A DNA stretch of 64,000 bases from Xylona heveae TC161 (lineage: Eukaryota > Ascomycota > Xylonomycetes > Xylonales > Xylonaceae): NCBI RefSeq assembly GCF_001619985.1, contig NW_017264203.1, positions 744,001-808,000 on the forward strand, read 5' to 3'. The position numbers and the translations under genes are program-made. The notes below the pieces were generated by a model that was given only the letters and a program-made list of their open reading frames with translations, was not told where the DNA came from and did no database searches. Below are positions 12,557-22,662 of the stretch, in pieces. Position 1 is the first letter of the stretch. Each line of letters starts with the position of its first letter.

Positions 12557-15500
12557 GAGGCTTGCAGAAGCTAACGAGTCATTCAATCGGTCCGCTCCCA
12601 CAAGATCAGTACAGGGCGTTGGCGTCAAAGTATTGGGGACGCAACGCTGGGGTAACGAGTCAGATTCAGCGAGCGGCGAAGAAATCAAGTCTTTCAAAGG
12701 CTGCAACTGCAAAGGCTCCTGGCCGTTGCGATCGCCAGCTAGAACGACAGAAGGGGTTTGAGCGAGAGGCTGTTGAGAGTTTGCATCAATCAAGAGAAAA
12801 GGTGGGCTTTCATCGAGCTGGGGATTCTCGTCTGGATATAGGATCGGGGCCCCCGGAATTGAGGAGCGTGAAGTGGAGCATGGTACCGGAGTTGGCAGCG
12901 ACGAGGGGAAGAGCGTCGAGGTCGTGATTGCCCATGAAGGAAGCCGTGGCGGAGGTTCCTGACCGCCATGGGTTGCCGTAAGAGCCACTATATTTTTTCC
13001 GAGTAATCACTCAGATTAGCAAATCATGCCCGCATCTGAGTCAACACATGTACGAGACTAGAGGAGGGGGGAAGCTACCTAGCATGGCCATTGATTAGTC
13101 TTTGCGTGTGATATGATGATGCGATTACTCTATTTGGGCCCAGGGCAATGGCGTGTACGGCAAGTGGCCGCCCAGCATCAAGAGGGGGCCGGGGGGGGGA
13201 GGATAGAAGCCTGAACCCAATTTGGATGACAAGGGGGATCCGTCGGCAAGAACAACCGTCGCGTGGTTTACGTGAGAAAAGAAGGGTATCGAGTAAGATG
13301 AGGAATGAACGTGACAAGAAGGATAGCAGGGTACTCAGTGAAGGGGACGGGGGTTGTAGGCGTAGAGCACAGACACCCCTACATCGGAACAAGCGGATGT
13401 TGAATGTTTTGAACGGCTACGTCGGGAATAATAACGAGAAGAAACTTGCATAGAGTACGAAGGATACCTAGAGTAAGTTCTACGAGCCGCCGATACTCTG
13501 TATAGTAGGGTGAAAAGAGCTTCCCGCATGCGTCAGCAACTGCAGACATGCCAACCGCTCTGGAAAGCTTGTTATGTGATGATCCGGCCTAGGGGAACGA
13601 TGGAAGATCCTGCTATCAGAGTATATACACACATTATAGCTCAGGCGATCGTGAAAAGGCCCCGGGGCTATTGTTTTGCGATGTAGATTGTGGAGATATC
13701 ACCTACAGTAATATTCCCTTGTCCTTTTCTGTTGAAACTTGTTGAGCTCAACTCAAGACCCTTCATCGCATTTATCGAACCATGTTAAGTGCAGTTAGCT
13801 TGCATGATGTCAAGAGCGGTGTATAGGTTATCAAGCAAGCTATGGGCTTATCTGTTGATAAGTCATACAAGAGCGAGGGGAGGGGGACACCACCATCGAC
13901 TCATGTCCATCTACGCAGTAAAGTTAGGTGGTTGGACTGGCCGAAAAATCCCCTCACGCTGCCCATCTGAACAAATTTGCGGCATCTACTGTACGCTACG
14001 GGAGCAGTGGAGCCTCTAAGTGCTCTAGCCGAAACGCCGACGAGGAAGCTACAGCACCTATAGCTGTTATGAGCACACACCATTGATTGGTTAACGGAGC
14101 ACAGTATTCTTCAGAAGACATTTCTCTCGACGCCAATCATTTGAAGCCACAGTGGGTTCTTACATTGCCGGTCCGAGGGTCCATACAGGCAGAATCCTTG
14201 AACAGCAAATTCAGAAACGATTTGATGATGGAAGCCTTCGCTCGGGTCAAATGATACATAGTTGGCTGAGATGGACAGTGTCATTCTTTAATGTCGTCAT
14301 AGCTCGCGGTCGGGGAATGTTTTCGGTCTGGATTCTCGGCCGATAGAACATCCCATGTCCAGCAAGTACAGAGGTACAGCATAACAAAAAGTCCGTAAGA
14401 CCCGGTTAAGGCCAGAGCCGGTCTTGGCGGCCGCAGGGACGGAAGTTCGGTAAGCGACGTTCTAAAGTCGCGCACTACTGAACGGGATTTACAGTTAAGC
14501 CCTCCCATATCGTTCGCGGACTATTATCACCGCGCGTTGAAAGTCTTCTTGTCCATCTCTTTCTTGATGATCACTGATCGCTACATGCATCAGGACTGGG
14601 GGAAAAAAAGATTCTCAGTATCAGCTTTGCTAAAAACAACGCAGCATGGGTTTTGATAATTTAACCTGGGTCCAAAGGTGTTAAAAGGAGCTTCGCCGTT
14701 CCCGAAGATTCCCTTCACTTCTTACGCATTTGTCGCTGGGAAACCCTTGGGCCAACAACCCGGACAGGCGCTGTCAGCAATTCGGCAATTTGTCATTTGG
14801 GTTTCCTTTGATATGATGTCACATGCAAGGGCTTTCTCATGCATCAAATGCATATCAAATGACTCAATAAATAACAAAAATCAGAGCTTTGGGATACGAA
14901 AACTTTAATGCATTTTTGACTAACGGTAAAGGATTACTCCCAGATGGCTTACAATGAAGTTTATTGACAATTGCTTATGAACATGCCCATTTCACTACAA
15001 GTGCTTACATACACGTTGGCCATGACCTCTTACGATTAGCCTGCTCTGCCCAAGCTGGCTAAGTCCTGGTGGCTGACAGATCCACCTTATCGTAAGGTGG
15101 AGGAGGAGACCAGGACTTGTGAAAGCGCCAATGGTCTGACTGTAATGACTCTTGGAATTTTCCAATGATATTACTACGGCATGCAGTTGTTGTGGCTTTT
15201 CTTTGCAGTGGCGTCGGTAATTGTTTCGTTGATGCATTCGAGCAAATGACAAGCACGTGCCACGCTATCGATCACCAATAAAGTGTCTGCCGGCGAAAGG
15301 TGCAGCTTGCCCCGGCATTGTCAGCCGAGAAATCCCCGTCTCTGGCAGCAATATCAGCCTTTGGGTTCTTTGCAGATGCTGAGGTTCCCTTCGCAGCTCA
15401 TGCTATAGCGTAGGTGATTTGAGTTGAGCCATACATATCTTCCACCTTCATCAATCAATGGGGAAAATGATTTTGCTCAAAATGTAAAGAGAATATTTTG

Positions 15501-15874
15501 TTTTAATAGAAAAAAAAAAAAAAAAAAAAAGAATATAAAACGAGCAAATGAATGAGTGCCATGAATCATTCTTGTGAGCCTGCTTTTCTCTCCACTTGAT
15601 ATTCCTTGCTTCCTTCTAAACCCGCCATATCCGTGCCTCCAGTGCAAGATCTCACGACATGAGGCTACAAAGCTCGGCGAGAAGCGAAGTTGGCTCCCCT
15701 TGGCTCCTCATTTGGTAGCCCTATCGATAAGAGCTCATCCACCTTCGCTCCAATTTGGTTAGCGAGGGTTCCAGACGCTGGAGCCAACGAGCGAGGGGAC
15801 AACGGAAGCTGCTTTAGCGCCACAAAGGTCGTGTTATTTCGTCCAGATGATGTCGAAAGTTTGTTTCATCCATA
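12557..15874. other. Gene-free stretch, about 3.3 kb
   Basis: I find no frame with ATG start, coding character and spliceable extension on either strand. The frame open upstream of the Vps62 start (12557-12988, minus) lacks an ATG and may be 5' UTR. The stretch contains a pure A tract at 15510-15530. It may hold promoters, non-coding transcripts or decayed sequence that I cannot identify. Confidence 0.5.
15510..15530 (+). repeat. Poly-A tract (21 nt)
   Basis: Twenty-one consecutive A residues about 345 bp upstream of the TFIIIC subunit start. It may be a poly(dA:dT) promoter element that keeps nucleosomes away, a common feature of fungal promoters, or the tail of an old retroposed sequence. 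No flanking repeat was identified. Confidence 0.85.
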
Positions 15875-17344
15875 ATGAGAAGCTTCGTTGGCAACAGCAA
15901 AGATGGCATGTCTCAATATTCTGCCAATGATATAACCGCGCCAAGTAGTGCCATCGGCTCATCTGCCCTTAGACCAAACCCAATGGAGCTGGATGATGAG
16001 GAATGGGAGTACGAGTATGACGAGAATGAGACAGAGGTATGATTGCAAAACGTTTCACATGTTCTGTTGCACTGCAACTTTCGGCATTGAGAAATTTGAA
16101 ACTTATATTACTGGTAGACTTTCTACGTAACGATTGATCTCTCGTCCAGAAGCGGACCCGCGCGATCGAAAAGGAAACTACCCCCACAGACTCAAGAGGA
16201 CGGAGAAGAAGCTGAAGGCGAAGTCAATGAGGGGGAAGACGGCAACAATGATGACGGAGTCGATGCGGATGATAATGATGAGGAGAGAGAGCAAACGCCG
16301 CCTGGTTCACCGGCTCCTAGCCACGGAGGGGGAAGAGATGAAGCTTTAGAAGCTGCTCAGCGACATCCCCCGCAAGACTCAGATCCTGGCAATAATGCGC
16401 AAAAGCAGCAAAAAGGCGTACAAATCCTCGATCTACATACTTCTAATCCCATCATTTCTTATGATAATCAAATATTCAATTGCCATTGGTCATCAACGAT
16501 TGGCACAGATATGCTTTTCTCCAAGCCTTCTGCAAATCCCTCTCACCCTGTCGTGCGGTCCACTCACGGATACGACTTGGTGGCACTAACGTCAGCAAAA
16601 TTGATAGGTACGAGCGCACATCTGGCGCCCCGAAAGGAGGTACGGGTGAGCCGAAAAGGGGAAATAGCTGCTGCACAAGGAAGACAGCTTGAGAGGGGCA
16701 CTCACCCCACCTCTGGAGGGGCTGCAGAAGAGCCTATCATACCAGTGGGGTCTGGAGCAAGTGCAGCCAGACACAGTCAAGCACGATTCCTGGAACGCCT
16801 TATGAGGGCCAAGGACGCAAAAGGCGAGACAGACAGCGTTACTGTGTACAGCAAGAAAAGACTCACGCAAACCGGCTGGAGGGCATTGCAGAGCGAGCGA
16901 CGGAGAAGAGTTGAAGACATTGAAATTCTCCGTCATCTCGCTGAAGAAGGAGACGAGGAAGCCCAGTCCCAGCTAGAGCAGCTTGTCCAGGCTGATCCCC
17001 TAGGGAGCACTCACGGAGATACTCCAAGTGAGGCAGGGCCGTCTTCTCAACCTCAATCTTACGATGGTAATCTTTGGAGATCTGCTCTTGGAACGCCATG
17101 GGGAGACGATATTTTGCGAACGCCACGACGTGGCCCTGGACGACCTGGATCAAGACGGGGGAGAGGAAGTGGCAGAGCTACTCGAGGTTTTACGACGATG
17201 GGTCATTCTTTGATGACTTCAGAGTCGTCACCCCAAGATCCAAGCATTGACCAAAGTAACACAGCCACCCCCGCAGCTCGGTCCGAGTTCAGCACGCCTC
17301 AACCAGGAACCTCACTTCCCCCCGATGACGGCGCTCAAACTTAA
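15875..17344 (+). CDS. TFIIIC subunit of the sub6 (tau55/GTF3C6) type
   Basis: Predicted 462 aa in two exons, 15875-16036 and 16118-17344. TFIIIC binds the internal A and B boxes of tRNA genes and recruits TFIIIB and RNA polymerase III. The family signature is split: an N-terminal acidic-aromatic segment EWEYEYDENETETFYVTIDL (residues about 45-64, spanning the intron) and, after an acidic low-complexity linker, GVQILDLHTSNPIISYDNQI followed by FNCHWSSTIGTDMLF (about 154-190). Together these form the beta-barrel half that pairs with the large TFIIIC partner. The C-terminal half is charged, with a Gly/Arg-rich stretch (RRGPGRPGSRRGRGSGR) that could bind nucleic acid. No phosphoglycerate-mutase-like domain as in yeast Tfc7 is seen. 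The palindrome array begins 361 bp downstream. Confidence 0.82.
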
Positions 17345-17705
17345 GGAATCAGGGATCCAGGTTATCTGAGAATTTCGTTTCTCTCTATTTCAGAGGTTTC
17401 CCACCACCTGGTCTTTGTCAATATTCATTGAGGTAGACAACTTTTCATTTCTCTATTCAATTAGATGATCTCTTTGGCCGACGCTTCGTTAGAACCCTAC
17501 CTTTTCATCACCAAATATTCCTTACTAACACTGCGTTCATTGCAGAAAGTCTGTCGACGATATACATATGAATCAAGTTTCCGGAGTCACCGCGCTAGTA
17601 CCAATTACAGCCAGCGACATTCGAGACGGAGGCTCTGGCAAGCAAGCATGAAATTGCGCAGAGGGAGGGGTGCGCGCCTTACCCAATTAGGCAATCAGAC
17701 AATTA
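17345..17705. other. 3' flank of the TFIIIC gene up to the palindrome array
   Basis: No gene is seen. The last 30 bp (from about 17676, CTTACCCAATTAGGCAATC) are the conserved outer flank of palindrome unit A in inverted orientation, so the element proper begins slightly before the 167-bp core. Confidence 0.5.
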
Positions 17706-17872
17706 TCGTCGGACGTCTACGAGATTTGAAACGCCATACAAAGCCACCAGGGCTTCGAGAATTTAATTCCTCCTTTTGAAGTGTCGGATTCCAACACTCC
17801 ATAAGACCTATTTATCTCAAACTTGAGCTAGAGGAATTGTATGGCAAGTTGAATTGCGTAGACGTTCGACGA
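17706..17872 (-). repeat. Palindrome unit A (inverted)
   Basis: 167 bp. The arm with GAATTAAATTC and CTTTGTATGG, which is the right arm in the other units, is the left arm here. The unit is therefore inverted, which is why strand is given as minus. The right end reads GTAGACGTTCGACGA. Confidence 0.9.
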
Positions 17873-18067
17873 TCATTGAATGGTGAGCCTTTTGGGGTTG
17901 CCGAGGGGTGACCCTCTCTGGCTTATGGCGGCTATGAGAAAAACCCTCTAGTCCGGAAACGCTTGCAGCACAATATGCACTAGTCTTTCCAGAAGCGCCC
18001 TGTCGCTTGAGATATTCGCGCGCATACACCATATACACAGACTCCCTAATCGGGTAATTTTCAAACA

Positions 18068-18234
18068 CCGTCGAACGTCTACCAAATTCGAATCCACATA
18101 CAATTTCTCCAGTTCAAGGTCTTGGTAAATAGGTCTTATGAAGTGTCGGATTCCAACACTTCATAAGGAAGAAATAAATTCTCGAAGCTCCAGGGGCTTT
18201 GTAAGAGAACTCGAATTGTGTAGACGTTTGACGA
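18068..18234 (+). repeat. Palindrome unit B
   Basis: 167 bp. Centre GGTCTTATGAAGTGT, CGGATTCCA, ACACTTCATAAGG. The ends read CGTCGAACGTCTAC and GTAGACGTTTGACGA. Confidence 0.92.
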
Positions 18235-18392
18235 CATTTCAGGATTACTGTTTTGGGACATACCCTCGTGTATGTGAACGAAGCACTAGAAGCACGCGAC
18301 ACACTAGACGCGCCAAAACTAACGTGGCAACTGGATACTTGGCGCCCAAGCTACCTTCTCCCTGGATTCCCGGATTCGGAAATACAAAATCG

Positions 18393-18559
18393 TCGTCGAA
18401 CGTCTACAGAATTCGAATCCCCATATAATTCCTCAATCTCAAGATTCTGATAAATAGGTCTTATGAAGTGTCGGATTCCAGCACCTCATAAGGAGAAATT
18501 GAATTCTCAGAGCTCCTGGAGCTTTGTATGGGAACTCGAATTCTGTAGACGTCCGACGA
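18393..18559 (+). repeat. Palindrome unit C
   Basis: 167 bp. The ends read TCGTCGAACGTCTAC and GTAGACGTCCGACGA. The centre is CTTATGAAGTGTCGGATTCC followed by GCACCTCATAAGG. Confidence 0.92.
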
Positions 18560-18694
18560 ACTTTTGAGGATTACCCGATTGGGGATGGCTCCTAATAAAA
18601 TGGACGAAACGCCAGAAGAGTAGCCCTACTACTGGCGCTTGAGACTTAGCAACGTGGCATAGCATGAAATGGCTATATTTGGAAATGCAAAAAG

Positions 18695-18861
18695 TCGTCG
18701 GACGTCTACAGAATTGCAGTTTCCATACAATTTCTTCGGGACAAGATTTTGATAAATGGGTCTTATGAGGTGCTGGAATCCAACACTTCATAAGGAGGAA
18801 TAAAACTCTCGAAGCTTTGGGGACTTTGTATGGGGTTTCAAATTGTGTAGACGTCCAACGA
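18695..18861 (+). repeat. Palindrome unit D
   Basis: 167 bp. The ends read TCGTCGGACGTCTAC and GTAGACGTCCAACGA. The centre is CTTATGAGGTGCTGGAATCC followed by ACACTTCATAAGG. Confidence 0.92.
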
Positions 18862-18974
18862 ACTTTCGTGGATTACCAAATCGGGAATGGCTCTCAAATT
18901 GGATGGATGAAGCGCTAGAAGCGCATCATAGCGCGTGGGATTCGGTGGGCTTGCGGCCAGCATAGGTTCGATTC

Positions 18975-19139
18975 TCGTCGGACGTCTACCAAATTCCAAC
19001 TCCCATACACTTTCTCCAGGTCCAGATTCTGGCAGATGGGTCTTATGAAGTGCTGGAATCCAAAACTTCATAAGGAGGAATCAAATTCTTGGGGTTTTGG
19101 GGGTTTTCCACGGGGTGCAGATTCGTAGACGTCCGACGA
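18975..19139 (+). repeat. Palindrome unit E
   Basis: 165 bp. The ends read TCGTCGGACGTCTAC and GTAGACGTCCGACGA. The right arm is G-rich (TTGGGGTTTTGGGGG) and has drifted most from the left arm. Confidence 0.9.
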
Positions 19140-19230
19140 TAATTGTAGGATTGCCGTTTTGGGACAAATGGACAGGCGCAGCGTCAGACGCGCTAATAGT
19201 GCTTGGCACTTCATGTCCTACCGCAGAGTA

Positions 19231-19397
19231 TCGTCGAACGTCTACCAAATTGCAATCCCCATACAATTCCTCTAAAAGGAGTCTGAGACAAATGGGTCTT
19301 ATGAAGTGTTGGAATCTGACACTTCATAAGGAGGAATTAAATTATTGAAGCCCTGGGAGCTTTGCGTGGCATGTTCAATTTGGTAGACGTCCGACGA
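19231..19397 (+). repeat. Palindrome unit F
   Basis: 167 bp. The outer 22 nt of the two arms (TCGTCGAACGTCTACCAAATTG against TCGTCGGACGTCTACCAAATTG after reverse complementing) differ at one site. The inner 12 nt CTTATGAAGTGT are perfect. Confidence 0.93.
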
Positions 19398-19513
19398 TAA
19401 TTGTAGGATTACCGGATTAGGAACAGGCTGGAGTGAGTGGATGGAGCAGTACACTCGGCAGGTGTTGAGGCTCTACGTGTAGTCCGTAGTTGCCTGATTA
19501 GGAAAATGCAAAA

Positions 19514-19692
19514 CACCTCCAACGTGTGCATAATTTGCGTCTCGGTGAAGACTCCTAGCACACCAAATATATACTCATACTCCAAATGGAGTATTTGACT
19601 CTTTATTCTCACAATATCTAAATAGTATTCATTAGAATTTTGCGCGTGGTTATATGGGAAATGCAATTTGGCATCTTTAGACGTCCTCTGCT
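19514..19692 (+). repeat. Decayed palindrome unit G
   Basis: The left flank GATTAGGAAAATGCAAAAC and the start CACCTCCAACGTGTGCATAA resemble the left side of unit C. The right side, TTATATGGGAAATGCAATTT ending in TTTAGACGTCCTC, resembles the right arm. The centre is replaced by ATACTCCAAATGGAGTAT, itself an inverted repeat. It is recognisable only in outline. Confidence 0.65.
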
Positions 19693-20030
19693 GGAGAGCG
19701 CGGAACTGATCAGATTGATAAGATAAATTTGCTTGATCGGTCATTAATCCCCGATGCCGACGCGGCGTCGCTTTTGACCACTGTATTCCATTTAACCACG
19801 TGTAGACAACTTCCAACAGAGTCTCAGATTGGAACGGGCGCCCGATGAGATCACTCTGTCTTTATGGCCATTTCGATAGAGTAACTCCAGTGTGGTAGTG
19901 ATACTCGTTCCGTCTTTTGAAAATTCGGACTCAATCAGCACCAAGCGTTCAGCAGAACGCATTGGCCGTTGAACGTTGACAGCAATTGTGTTTCGCTGTA
20001 GGTGTAGCGAGCCTCAACCTGAAAGCAAAG
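19693..20030. other. Upstream region of the Scj1-like gene
   Basis: About 340 bp without a gene, presumably holding the promoter and 5' UTR of the ER chaperone gene. I see no convincing unfolded-protein-response element by eye. Confidence 0.45.
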
Positions 20031-21525
20031 ATGCTTTTCTTTTCAAGCTTTTGCCTGCTCCTTTGCATTCTGCCGCTGGCGGTGCTATGTGCGGAGGATT
20101 TTTACAAGGTGCGTAATTAGCTGACCTGCTGGATTTGTCTGCTACAATTGTGCATCTTTATTAATTGCGCTGCGGCACTTCTGCACCGCTTTGCATCACT
20201 TTGCATCTCATCAGCATTGTCATGATGACATAACAAATCGCTTTATACAACGGTCCATCTCAGGTATCTGCTTGTGGATAGAAGCTGACTCTTACTAGTT
20301 ACTTGGAATAGACAAATCTGCATCGGATCGCGAGATCAAAAAGGCATATAGAACGTTGAGCAAACAGTTCCATCCTGATAAGAACCCGTATGGTGTTTCA
20401 ATCTTGCATAAACAATAGTCTGGACTAGGAAGCTAATAGCAGATACCGCGTCACAGAAACGATGAAGCTGCGCACCACAAGTTCGTCGACATTTCCGAAG
20501 CATACGAGGTTCTAATCGACCAGGAGACACGCAAGATCTACGATCAATATGGTCATGATGGCCTCGCGCAACACAAGCAAGGTGGTGGCCCGCAGCACCA
20601 CGATCCATTCGACCTCTTCTCGCGCTTCTTTGGCGGAGGAGGGCATTTCGGACACGGCGGTGGTCAGCGGCGCGGACCTGACATGGAAGTGCGGGTCGAT
20701 GTACCACTACGAGACTTTTACAATGGACAGGAGACTGAGTTCAGCATTGAGCGTCAACAAATCTGTGAGGACTGTGAAGGTTCTGGCTCGGCCGATGGCC
20801 AGGTGGAGACGTGTTCCGTTTGTGGAGGTCGAGGCATGAAGATCCAGAAAATGATGCTGGCGCCGGGCATCTTCCAGCAGATGCAGAGCATGTGCGATTC
20901 ATGCGGGGGCAAAGGCAAGACAATCAAGCATGCATGCCCCGTGTGTAAGGGATCCCGTGTCGTCAAAAAGGCGTCCTCGCACAGTCTCCACATTGAGAAA
21001 GGAATGCCAAGGGACATGCGCATCCCCTATGAGAATGAAGCCGACGAGAGTCCAGACTGGGTTGCCGGCGACTTGGTCGTCCATCTGTCTGAGAAAGAGC
21101 CTGAACTGGGCCGGGAAGACGAGGAAAGAACCGATGGAACGTTCTTCAGGAGAAAAGGAAAGGATCTCTTCTGGCGAGAAGTTCTCAGCTTGCGCGAGGC
21201 TTGGCTCGGCGATTGGACTAGAAACCTTACACATCTGGACGGGCATGTCGTTCGTCTCGGACGTAAGCGCGGCCAGACCGTGCAGCCGAATTCCGTCGAG
21301 GTTATTCCAGAGGAAGGTATGCCGATTTGGCACGAGGAAGGCGGCCATTCTGCCGAGGAATTCGGTGCGCTGCACGTCGAGTACGTTGTTGTGCTGCCTG
21401 ATCAAATGGACAAGGCAATGGAAAAGGAGTTTTGGGGTGTCTGGGAAAAGTGGAGAAAGAAGTCGGGCGTGGATCTGGCAAAAGACAGCGGAAGGCCTGT
21501 TAAATCCAGCCATGACGAGTTGTAG
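20031..21525 (+). CDS. scj1: ER-lumenal DnaJ (Hsp40) chaperone, Scj1-like
   Basis: Predicted 411 aa in three exons: 20031-20108, 20299-20387 and 20457-21525. Scj1 is the J-protein partner of BiP/Kar2 in the ER lumen and helps folding and disposal of misfolded proteins. A signal peptide ([20 protein letters not shown]) leads directly into the J domain, with HPD seen in [10 protein letters not shown] Gly-rich stretch follows ([19 protein letters not shown]). The cysteine-rich zinc region has four motifs: [24 protein letters not shown] and CPVCKGSR. The substrate-binding domain follows. The protein ends in HDEL, the fungal ER-retention signal, which settles the location. Length fits the family. 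The fourth zinc motif ends in R rather than G. Confidence 0.94.
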
Positions 21526-22662
21526 AGAGTTTCCCATCAGTTCAGGGGGCGAAGAAGCAGCGGTGTAAGGCGTGATGAATCCTGGTGAGCGTAATGAATC
21601 GGTGTATGTTCTTTCTTTTTCTGCGTCTCGAGGCAAGCTCACTATAGACTCATTTGTACAAGTAGCATATCAAGGCGCATTGTCTTTTATTTGTCCCATG
21701 TGAGTTGCAGCACGGTCTGTACCATCAAGTATTGTTGTGGAGTATTGCATGTGATATTCCTTGCAAGCTGGAATCTACAATGTCTTGCTTAAACATTGTT
21801 TCGACCTTTGTAGGTTTCCAAGGTGATTTATATCCTTGGGTTATTTATTATTTATGTTTATTCCCGGTCTACAACCTAATGACGACATGGATATTCCCCA
21901 TTCGAATAGAAAGAATGCTTTGATAAATAAAATTGGAATGAATAAATAGGTGAAGAGAAAATCTGTCTTCATCAGTTGTCGCGCACTCTGTAGACGACCT
22001 CATTCCCAGAAAATGGAGATCCGGGTTAAGAGTCTCGTGGGAGACAGGCTGAGACATCCCGAAGCAGCTTAGCGTAAATAACGAAACAATCTCTTTGAGT
22101 TGCTATGACTTCATAACGAACAACCCGCTGGGGCTATGTAATACGGAGTACCTGAAACTCATCATAGTACTGCATTTCCCATCCAGCCCTAATCATGGAT
22201 TATAAGGCCTAGTATACCGTAGTAGACTTGTAGCCATCTTTTCTGCTTCTATCAGAATAGACAGGTGCAACAAATTCAAAGGTAAAATGGTATGGTATTC
22301 GCTAGTTTTGCTTTAGAACAGGTAAAATAGTAGGCCGCAGCGTTTGACTCTTGTTCCTGTTCTCTTTAGCCTGCCAACCCATAACGTATCCATATTATCA
22401 ACTAGGCTTAGTAGCAGGTCAGAAGCTATTCGCCAGCTGTCATATCCGTCCATACCAGTACGAGTCTGGTAAATCGACGGGAGTCAAAAACTTGGCCGAA
22501 GCCTCTTCGCTTGGATCAGGCACCCCGGACGGAGCCGATCGACCTTGGTTATTACTCCACTGTAGATCCGGCAGTGGGCCAGCCGCTGGTCTTTCCTTTC
22601 GCTCATCTTTCCTTGTGCCTGTGATCTCCCTACGGTCATTGGCAAATTACCAAAAATCCACC
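21526..22662. other. Intergenic region, about 1.1 kb
   Basis: No gene is seen. A frame open from about 22351 runs into the App1-like coding region but has no ATG before 22663, so it is probably 5' UTR. A copy of the 9-mer TACGGAGTA lies at 22142-22150. Confidence 0.5.

Larger units (their letters stand above)
17706..19692. repeat. Tandem array of 167-bp imperfect palindromes
   Basis: Six well-conserved units and one decayed unit. Each core begins with a variant of TCGTCGGACGTCTAC and ends with its reverse complement GTAGACGTCCGACGA. The centre is CTTATGAAGTGT, nine bases (TCGGATTCC-like), then ACACTTCATAAG. Arms are about 79 nt and match best at the outer 20-25 nt and the inner 12-14 nt. Five of the six cores measure 167 bp; unit E is 165. 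Unit A is inverted relative to B-F. Cores are separated by 195, 158, 135, 113 and 91 bp. These spacers are related: each begins with a variant of AGGATTACCG and most carry a GCGCTAGAAGCGC-like short palindrome. The whole is therefore a tandem repeat of about 260-360 bp. No long frame or transposase lies inside. It could be a multimer of a MITE-like element or a hairpin RNA locus; function is unknown. Confidence 0.9.

Noticed and set aside
12557-12988. Longer N-terminus for the Vps62-like protein
   Set aside because: The open frame starts with GTG and has no ATG before 12556; the protein from 12556 begins with a plausible signal segment.
12557-15874. Search for retroelement or virus-like relics in gene-poor stretches (also 26.2-30.6 kb and 45-48 kb)
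   Set aside because: No reverse transcriptase, integrase, capsid-like frame or long terminal repeat was recognised.
17706-19692. CRISPR-like array (regular palindromic repeats with spacers)
   Set aside because: Units are far too long (167 bp), the spacers are related to each other, one unit is inverted, and the genome is eukaryotic.
22351-22662. Longer N-terminus for the App1-like protein
   Set aside because: No in-frame ATG lies upstream, and the ATG at 22663 starts a clean signal peptide.
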